Assembly: GCF_000321045.1 (NCBI RefSeq)
Contig: NZ_HE578945.1
Coordinates: forward strand, 690,179-754,178
DNA from: Phytobacter massiliensis JC163
GTDB taxonomy: Bacteria > Pseudomonadota > Gammaproteobacteria > Enterobacterales > Enterobacteriaceae
Reading direction: 5' to 3'
DNA: 64,000 nt
Shown piece by piece: positions 58,299-64,000 of this stretch (its first letter is position 1; the number at the start of each line of letters is the position of its first letter). Position numbers and translations under genes: made by a program. Below the pieces are notes generated by a model. The model did no database searches and was not told the origin of the DNA. It saw only the letters and a program-made list of their open reading frames with translations.

Positions 58299-59063
58299 AT
58301 GCGCATCACCTCGAAGGCCGCGCTGGCGGCGGGTGTTATGCTGACGGCGTCGCTTGCCACTCTGGCAGGCGACGCCAGGGCGGCGGCGACCATTTTACTG
58401 TGGCCTATCGATCCCTGGCTGGGGCCGGAGACGAAGGCGACAGAGCTGTGGATTCAGAATCAGGGTACAACGCCGACCACCATGCAGGTGCGTATTGTAC
58501 GCTGGCGTCAGGAGGGGGGTGGCGAGCGCTATCAGCAGCAAACGGATGTAGTCGCCAGCCCGCCGATTGTCCGTATTGAAAAGGGCAGCAAACAGCTTAT
58601 CCGCCTGATAAAACAGGCTCAGGTGCCTGCTGGGGTGGAACAGGCCTACCGCATTATCGTCGATGAGATCCCCCAGCCGGAGCAGGGCGCGACCCCGCAA
58701 ATCGGCATTAAACTGCAGATGCGTTATTCGATACCGCTGTTTGTCTACGGGCAGGGAATCAGCACTTACCCTGACAGCGCCAACCCTGCGCTGGTCGACC
58801 CGCGTGATTTGAGCTGGTCTGTCATTCGGGACAACGGCAAACCGGCCATTCAGGTACGGAATAACGGCAATGTGCATGTACGTCTCACGGAGGTCTCGGC
58901 CAGCCAGGGCGGCCAGCAGCGTACGCTGGCCGAAGGGCTGCTGGGCTACGTGCTGCCAGGGGGAAGCCGGGCGTGGCCTCTACCGCCGGGGCTGCCCGCG
59001 CCGGTGGAGCTGAAAGCAAAAATTAACGCCAGGCAGAGCGAATGGCAGTCGCGCGCCCGGTAA
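58299..59063 (+). CDS. Csu-type periplasmic pilus chaperone
   Basis: 254-residue PapD-like chaperone of the archaic (sigma) class. Signal peptide to about residue 28 (ASLATLAGDARA). The mature N terminus ATILLWPIDPWLGPETKATE is characteristic of Csu-type chaperones, and RIEKGSKQLIRLIK covers the G1/subunit-binding region. It overlaps the usher gene by 22 bases. It should hold subunits in the periplasm and pass them to the usher. Confidence 0.88.
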   Translation: MRITSKAALAAGVMLTASLATLAGDARAAATILLWPIDPWLGPETKATELWIQNQGTTPTTMQVRIVRWRQEGGGERYQQQTDVVASPPIVRIEKGSKQLIRLIKQAQVPAGVEQAYRIIVDEIPQPEQGATPQIGIKLQMRYSIPLFVYGQGISTYPDSANPALVDPRDLSWSVIRDNGKPAIQVRNNGNVHVRLTEVSASQGGQQRTLAEGLLGYVLPGGSRAWPLPPGLPAPVELKAKINARQSEWQSRAR

Positions 59064-61438
59064 TCTTTCCGGCGATGCTTATCCTGCTCGGGTATCCGGC
59101 TGCCGTAAAGGCGCAACAGGGGGATGACGCCCTTCCACCGCCGCCGGATGTTCAGGCCATCAACCAGCAGGCGGTGTTCCACCTTACGCTGGTGCTGAAC
59201 CACTACGATACCCAGCAGGTTGTGCCGGTTACCAGGCGCGATAACGACTGGTACGTGGCGAGCGTGGATTTGCAGCGCGCCGGAATTCCCGCGCAGTACC
59301 TGCCGCAGGGGGAGGTGAACGTCTCCGCGCTGCCCAACGTGCGCACCGATTACGACAGCGAGCGGCAGCGTCTGCTGCTGTTTGTTCCCGGTGACTGGCT
59401 GCCGGAACGGTTTACCGCCTTTAACAGCGGGCAGGCGCGCAGCAAGCTCTATTACGGGCGCGGCTCGCTGCTGAACTACGATTTTTACGCCAGCAACACC
59501 GACAGCATTGGCGGCCAGGCCTCCCTGTGGCATGAATACCGTTTTTTTGCCGGGAATGCGTCTTTCTCCTCGACTGGAACGGTCATCTCCCCCTTCGCCG
59601 GGGGCGATTCGCAGCAGGAGGGCTACACCCGCTACGACACCACGCTGACATTTACCGATGAAGAGGACGCTATCCAGTGGAGCGTTGGCGATGTGATATC
59701 CGACGCGCTCAGCTGGAGCAACAGCGTGCGGGTCGGCGGCATCAGCTACGGGCGTGATTTCTCGCTGCGTCCTGACCTGGTGACCTGGCCGGTGCCGACC
59801 TTCTCCGGCGAGGCGGCGGTTCCCACCTCGGTGGATGTCTTCATTAACGGCTACCGCGCAGGGTCAAAACAGCTTGAGCCCGGCCCGTTCACCCTCACTA
59901 ACATGCCCTATATCAACGGCGCGGGGAACGCGGTGCTGGTCACCACCGATGCCCTTGGCCGTCAGGTCAGCACCACGCTGCCGTTTTACGTTGCCAGCGA
60001 CCTGCTTAAAAAGGGGCTAAGCGACGGCGCGGCCACCGTCGGCAGCCTGCGGCGAAGTTACGGTATCGATAATTTTGATTACGGCCCGCTGGTGGGCAGC
60101 GGCTCTTATCGCTATGGCCTGACCGATTATCTGACGCTGGAAGCCCACGGGGAAGGGGCGCAGGAGCTGGCGCTGGGCGGCGCGGGAACGGTAGTGAAAC
60201 TGGGCAGGCTGGGGGTGGTGAACGGCGCATGGACGCAGAGCCGGATGCGCGGCGACAGCGGCAGCCAGCTCAACTGGGGCTACCAGTACAGTACCGGCGT
60301 GTTCAGCATTGCCACCCAGCACAGCCGCCGCGAACGGGGCTTCGGCAACCTCGCGCTGTATGACCAGAACTATTATTACACCCGCACGGATAACGACGAG
60401 CAGCAACCCATTGCCAGCCTGAGCCGCAATAGCGATCAGTATTCCCTGTCCCTGAGCCTGGGGGATTTTGGCAACGTTGGCGCGGCGTGGATTGGCGTGC
60501 GCAGCTTTGATAACAGCAAAACCGAACTGATTAACCTTTCCTGGAGCCGCAACCTGTGGCGCGCCAGCAACATCTATCTCTCTGCAAGCCGCGATCGTCA
60601 GCGCGATGACTGGACGGTGGCGATGACGTTACAAATCCCGATTGGCGAGCGCGATAACGTGGCGCTGAGTGCGGAAAATACGCCGGACGCGGGCAATACG
60701 CAGCGGATCAACTACAGCCATGCCATGCCGACGGAGGGCGGCTTTAGCTGGAATATGGCGCTGGCGCGGCAATCCCGGGAGGATAATTACCAGCAGGCCA
60801 CCCTCGGCTGGCGCAATAACAATGTGGAGTTGCAGGGGGGGATGTATGGCTACACCCACATGCGTACCTGGTGGGGCGAAGCGATGGGCTCGCTGGTGCT
60901 GATGGACAATGAACTTCTTGCCGCCAACAGAATCAATGACGCCTTCGTGGTGGTGAGCACCAGCGGGCAGCCGGGCATACCGGTTAACTATGAAAACCAG
61001 CCGGTCGGCAAAACCAACCGCAACGGCTATCTGCTGGTGAGCGGCGTCTCGTCGTACTACCCGGCCAGCTACAGCATCAATACGCTGGATCTCCCTGCCG
61101 ACACCCGCATCACTGAAACTGAGCGGCGCGTGGCCCTGCGCCGTCACTCCGGTTATCTGGTGGAGTTCCCGATGGTGCAGGAGCGGGTCGCCAGCGTCAT
61201 TCTTCATGACGAAGCGGGCCTGCCGGTCCCGCTCGCCAGCGAGGTCAGCCGTCAGGGGAGAGCGCCCGCCGTGGTGGGTTATGACGGCATCGCCTGGCTT
61301 GAGAACCTGGAGGAGAACAACGTGCTTACTGTTCGTCAGCCCGACGGCGCGCGCTGTATCGCTCGCCTGACCCTGGACCCAAACCCGGAACATAAATTAC
61401 AAACCTATGGCCCGCTGACCTGTAAAAGGAGCAACTGA
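59042..61438 (+). CDS. Csu-type outer-membrane usher
   Basis: 798-residue usher of the archaic/sigma chaperone-usher pathway (conventional ushers exceed 820 residues). Signal peptide with ILLGYPAAVKAQQ; then the beta-barrel rich in alternating aromatic strands (YDFYASNTDSIGGQASLWHE, QWSVGDVISDALSWSNSVRV) and the plug region (PVPTFSGEAAVPTSVDVFIN, YRAGSKQLEPGPFTLTNMP). The C terminus contains PVGKTNRNGYLLVSGVSSYY, a usher C-domain. Stop overlaps the next start (TGATG). It forms the outer-membrane assembly pore. Confidence 0.9.
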   Translation: MAVARPVIFPAMLILLGYPAAVKAQQGDDALPPPPDVQAINQQAVFHLTLVLNHYDTQQVVPVTRRDNDWYVASVDLQRAGIPAQYLPQGEVNVSALPNVRTDYDSERQRLLLFVPGDWLPERFTAFNSGQARSKLYYGRGSLLNYDFYASNTDSIGGQASLWHEYRFFAGNASFSSTGTVISPFAGGDSQQEGYTRYDTTLTFTDEEDAIQWSVGDVISDALSWSNSVRVGGISYGRDFSLRPDLVTWPVPTFSGEAAVPTSVDVFINGYRAGSKQLEPGPFTLTNMPYINGAGNAVLVTTDALGRQVSTTLPFYVASDLLKKGLSDGAATVGSLRRSYGIDNFDYGPLVGSGSYRYGLTDYLTLEAHGEGAQELALGGAGTVVKLGRLGVVNGAWTQSRMRGDSGSQLNWGYQYSTGVFSIATQHSRRERGFGNLALYDQNYYYTRTDNDEQQPIASLSRNSDQYSLSLSLGDFGNVGAAWIGVRSFDNSKTELINLSWSRNLWRASNIYLSASRDRQRDDWTVAMTLQIPIGERDNVALSAENTPDAGNTQRINYSHAMPTEGGFSWNMALARQSREDNYQQATLGWRNNNVELQGGMYGYTHMRTWWGEAMGSLVLMDNELLAANRINDAFVVVSTSGQPGIPVNYENQPVGKTNRNGYLLVSGVSSYYPASYSINTLDLPADTRITETERRVALRRHSGYLVEFPMVQERVASVILHDEAGLPVPLASEVSRQGRAPAVVGYDGIAWLENLEENNVLTVRQPDGARCIARLTLDPNPEHKLQTYGPLTCKRSN

Positions 61439-62418
61439 TGCGCAAGGCGATTCTGCTGCTGATTGTGCTGCTGGGCGGCATCAACCAGGCCTGGTCCGCC
61501 TGTACGGCGAGCCTGTCAAACACCGCGCCATCGCTTGGCGCGTCGGTCACTTCCTTTGTGCTCAACAGCACAGAGCAGGGGGTCACCACCAACCTTATCT
61601 TGCAGTGTGATTCCGCGCTGTCGCTGCTGACCAACGACTATGTCACCCTGACCCTTAGCGGGGCGTCAAACATCGTCACCAACCGCGCGGCGATGAAAAG
61701 AACTGACGATCTGGCGGTGACCGATTTGATTCCGCTTAAGCTCTGCGGCGCGAATAACTGCCCGGCCAACAGCGAAGTGACCAGCACTAACACCGGCTAC
61801 ACCTGGAACTCCAGCATGCTGCTGACGCTGCTCGGGTCAAAGCGCTATACCCTGCCGCTCTATCTGCGCACGGTCACCGGGCAGACGGTCTCCGCCGGGC
61901 CTTACCAGGCGATACTCAATCTGAACGTCTACTACAGTATCTGCGCGGTGGGGACGATTCTGACGGGCTGCTCCAGTTTGCAGTCGGGAAATCTGCCGCT
62001 GACCCTGACGGTGAACATGACGGTTACCAATGACTGTACGGCCATCAGCGCGCCCAATCTTAATTTTGGCAGCGCGCCGCTGGCGAAGAACTTCCCCACG
62101 CTCTCGGGGTCTGTCGGCGTGACCTGCACAAAAGGCTATGCCTATACGGTGGGCATCAGTAATGGCAGCAACCCCAGTGGTAACGTGCGCCAGATGGCCA
62201 GCGGCACTAACCGGCTAAGCTACGAGATCTACAAAGGCACCACCACCTCCCGCTGGGGCGCTGTCGGGGCGGAACGCTGGGCCAGCGCGGCGTCCTCTGC
62301 CGTCAGCACCGACGGACTTCTGCGCACCTACAACTTCACCGCCCAGGTATTGCCCGGCCAGAACACGCCCCCCGGCGGCACCTACAGCGATACGCTGCTG
62401 GTGGACCTGGCATTTTAG
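61438..62418 (+). CDS. Csu-type tip adhesin (two SCPU domains)
   Basis: 326 residues, larger than the pilins. Signal peptide to about residue 20 (ILLLIVLLGGINQAWSACTA). Two beta-sandwich domains: an N-terminal one (residues about 22-165), which in Acinetobacter CsuE carries the surface-binding tip, and a C-terminal SCPU-type donor/acceptor domain (LNFGSAPLAKNFPTLSG, GTYSDTLLVDLAF). Last gene of the operon, translationally coupled to the usher. Role as the adhesin is an inference from position and size. Confidence 0.85.
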   Translation: MRKAILLLIVLLGGINQAWSACTASLSNTAPSLGASVTSFVLNSTEQGVTTNLILQCDSALSLLTNDYVTLTLSGASNIVTNRAAMKRTDDLAVTDLIPLKLCGANNCPANSEVTSTNTGYTWNSSMLLTLLGSKRYTLPLYLRTVTGQTVSAGPYQAILNLNVYYSICAVGTILTGCSSLQSGNLPLTLTVNMTVTNDCTAISAPNLNFGSAPLAKNFPTLSGSVGVTCTKGYAYTVGISNGSNPSGNVRQMASGTNRLSYEIYKGTTTSRWGAVGAERWASAASSAVSTDGLLRTYNFTAQVLPGQNTPPGGTYSDTLLVDLAF

Positions 62419-62486
62419 CGCCACGGCAGGTTTGCTCATTGCGCAGGCTGATTATTCAGCGTGCATGTAATTCCTTTTCGCAAACG

Positions 62487-62513
62487 TAAAGTTCTCTACA
62501 CCCTTGCCGATAA
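62487..62513 (+). promoter_or_regulatory. Sigma-28 promoter of tar
   Basis: TAAAGTTC (62487-62494), an 11-base spacer and GCCGATAA (62506-62513) match the FliA consensus at 15 of 16 positions. So the receptor gene keeps its own flagellar-class promoter despite the pilus insertion. Confidence 0.93.
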
Positions 62514-62544
62514 CACCGTTAACACGTTATCTGGAAGGTGTCGC

Positions 62545-64000
62545 ATGTTGAACCGTATTCGCGTAGTCACAATGTTGATGAGTGTACTGGTGGTCTTCGC
62601 GCTGCTGCAGTTACTCTCTGGCGGACTGCTTTTTTCCTCACTCAAGCAAAACCAGCAGAGCTTTGCTGTCTCTAACGATCTGCGCACGCAGCAGACTGAA
62701 CTGGCGAAAACCTGGGAGCTGATGCTGCAAACGCGCATCAACCTCAGCCGCTCTTCCGCGCGCATGATGATGGACCCGAACAACCAGCAGAGCAGCGCTA
62801 AAACCGACTTGCTGAACAGCGCGAAAAAGAGCCTTGCCGAAGCCGCCCAGCACTATGACGCCTTCCGTGCGCTGCCCGCCATCCCGGAGATGGCGCAGGT
62901 ACGCGGCCAGCTTGACGAAAAATACCAGGCTTACGCCGCCGGCCTTAGCGAACTGGTGCAGTTCCTGGAGAGCGGCAATATGGACGGCTTCTTCGCCCAG
63001 CCGACGCAGGGGATGCAAAACGCCCTTGGCGAGGCGATGGGCAACTATGCAAAGCTCAGCGAAAGCCTCTATCGCAACGCCTTTGATGAGAGCGTCAGCG
63101 ACTACCACTTCGCCAAATGGCAGATGGCGGGTCTTGCGCTGGCGCTGGTACTGGTGCTGCTGCTGGTCTGGTACGGCATCCGCCGCATTCTGCTGACGCC
63201 GCTTGGCGCGGTCATTGGCCACATCCGCGAAATTGCCGGGGGGAATCTTGCCCACCGCCTGACGGTAGAAGGGCGCAGTGAAATCACCGATCTGGCGCAA
63301 AGCGTCGACCATATGCAGCGCTCGCTGATTGAGACGGTAGCCAGCGTGCGCGCCAGCTCCGATGCCATTCACGCCGGCACCAGCGAAATTGCCGCCGGTA
63401 ATAACGATCTCTCCTCCCGTACCGAAGAGCAGGCCTCTGCGCTGGAACAGACCGCCGCCAGTATGGAAGAGCTCACCGCGACGGTGAAACAGAACGCGGA
63501 AAACGCCCGTCAGGCCTCGCTGCTGGCGGAAAGCGCCTCCGAGACCGCGGAGCGCGGCGGCAAAGTGGTGGACGGGGTGGTGAAAACCATGCACGACATC
63601 GCCGCCAGCTCGCAGAAAATCGCCGACATTACCGGCGTTATCGACGGGATTGCTTTCCAGACCAATATCCTTGCCCTTAACGCGGCGGTAGAAGCGGCGC
63701 GTGCGGGCGAACAGGGGCGCGGTTTCGCCGTGGTGGCCGGGGAAGTGCGCAACCTTGCCAGCCGCAGCGCTCAGGCGGCGAAAGAGATCAAGGCCCTGAT
63801 TGAAGACTCTGTCTCCCGCGTGGATACCGGCTCGGTGCTGGTGGAGAGCGCAGGGGAGACCATGAACGATATCGTCAACGCCGTCACCCGGGTTAACGAC
63901 ATCATGGGTGAGATTTCCTCGGCGTCGGACGAACAGAGCCGGGGTATCGACCAGGTTGCGCTGGCGGTCTCCGAAATGGATCGCGTCACGCAGCAAAACG
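62545..64000 (+). CDS. tar: Methyl-accepting chemotaxis protein, Tar-like, 3' end outside window
   Basis: 485 codons visible without a stop. First transmembrane helix at residues 7-31 ([19 protein letters not shown]), a four-helix ligand-binding domain with the Tar/Tsr segment [20 protein letters not shown] (Arg residues of the aspartate/serine site), second helix at about 190-210 ([20 protein letters not shown]), HAMP domain, then the signalling domain with [19 protein letters not shown] (methylation helix) and [20 protein letters not shown] (hairpin tip). It starts at ATG 62545 behind a sigma-28 promoter. Overall resemblance is closest to Tar, so aspartate sensing is likely but not proven. 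The C-terminal methylation helix and the NWETF-like tail lie outside. Confidence 0.9.
   Translation, partial: MLNRIRVVTMLMSVLVVFALLQLLSGGLLFSSLKQNQQSFAVSNDLRTQQTELAKTWELMLQTRINLSRSSARMMMDPNNQQSSAKTDLLNSAKKSLAEAAQHYDAFRALPAIPEMAQVRGQLDEKYQAYAAGLSELVQFLESGNMDGFFAQPTQGMQNALGEAMGNYAKLSESLYRNAFDESVSDYHFAKWQMAGLALALVLVLLLVWYGIRRILLTPLGAVIGHIREIAGGNLAHRLTVEGRSEITDLAQSVDHMQRSLIETVASVRASSDAIHAGTSEIAAGNNDLSSRTEEQASALEQTAASMEELTATVKQNAENARQASLLAESASETAERGGKVVDGVVKTMHDIAASSQKIADITGVIDGIAFQTNILALNAAVEAARAGEQGRGFAVVAGEVRNLASRSAQAAKEIKALIEDSVSRVDTGSVLVESAGETMNDIVNAVTRVNDIMGEISSASDEQSRGIDQVALAVSEMDRVTQQN

Noticed and set aside
60629-61393. 254-codon minus-strand frame opposite the usher gene
   Set aside because: Shadow of the usher coding sequence; no start signal or domain.

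Overview
The window is chromosomal DNA of an enteric gammaproteobacterium (Enterobacteriaceae). Gene content and order follow the Escherichia/Enterobacter flagellar region III plus the flhDC and mot-che region, with family-typical protein lengths and operon overlaps. Several accessory genes and the very short flagellin point away from E. coli K-12 and towards an Enterobacter-like relative. The exact genus cannot be fixed from sequence reading alone.

Layout. 1-2.5 kb: 3'-truncated mpgP, the sRNA gene dsrA, yodD, dsrB and the capsule regulator rcsA. 2.5-13.7 kb: the flagellar basal-body and export genes fliFGHIJKLMNOPQR (minus strand) with divergent fliE. fliK carries a one-base frameshift. 13.8-19.3 kb: yedD, amyA, fliDST and fliC; fliC and fliD are driven by near-consensus divergent sigma-28 promoters. 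19.5-28.2 kb: a six-gene accessory island between fliC and fliA, the classic position for flagellin-modification loci. It encodes a methyltransferase-TPR-GT41 (OGT-like) fusion, a VioA-like sugar aminotransferase, a WbqC-family protein, a second PLP-fold protein, an ATP-grasp/HAD fusion and an FkbM methyltransferase. 28.5-33.2 kb: fliAZ and the cystine/D-cysteine genes tcyJ, dcyD, tcyLN. 33.5-39.3 kb: sdiA, yecF, uvrYC, pgsA, tRNA-Gly/Cys/Leu and yecA. 39.4-49.9 kb: tyrP, yecR, an RpiB-like isomerase, the small-protein gene azuC, a DJ-1-family gene, araFGH, otsBA and uspC. 50-56.1 kb: the flagellar master operon flhDC, then motAB-cheAW. 56.3-62.4 kb: a Csu-type (archaic/sigma) chaperone-usher pilus operon inserted between cheW and tar. 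From 62.5 kb: a Tar-like chemoreceptor, cut by the window end.

How it works together. FlhDC, with RcsAB and CRP sites in its upstream region, would start the flagellar cascade. FliA then drives fliC, fliD and tar. The island next to fliC probably decorates the small flagellin. The main candidates for under-described biology are that island, in particular its bifunctional 1120-residue first protein, and the pilus operon embedded in the chemotaxis genes. The fliK frameshift is either a sequencing error or a lesion that would affect hook-length control.
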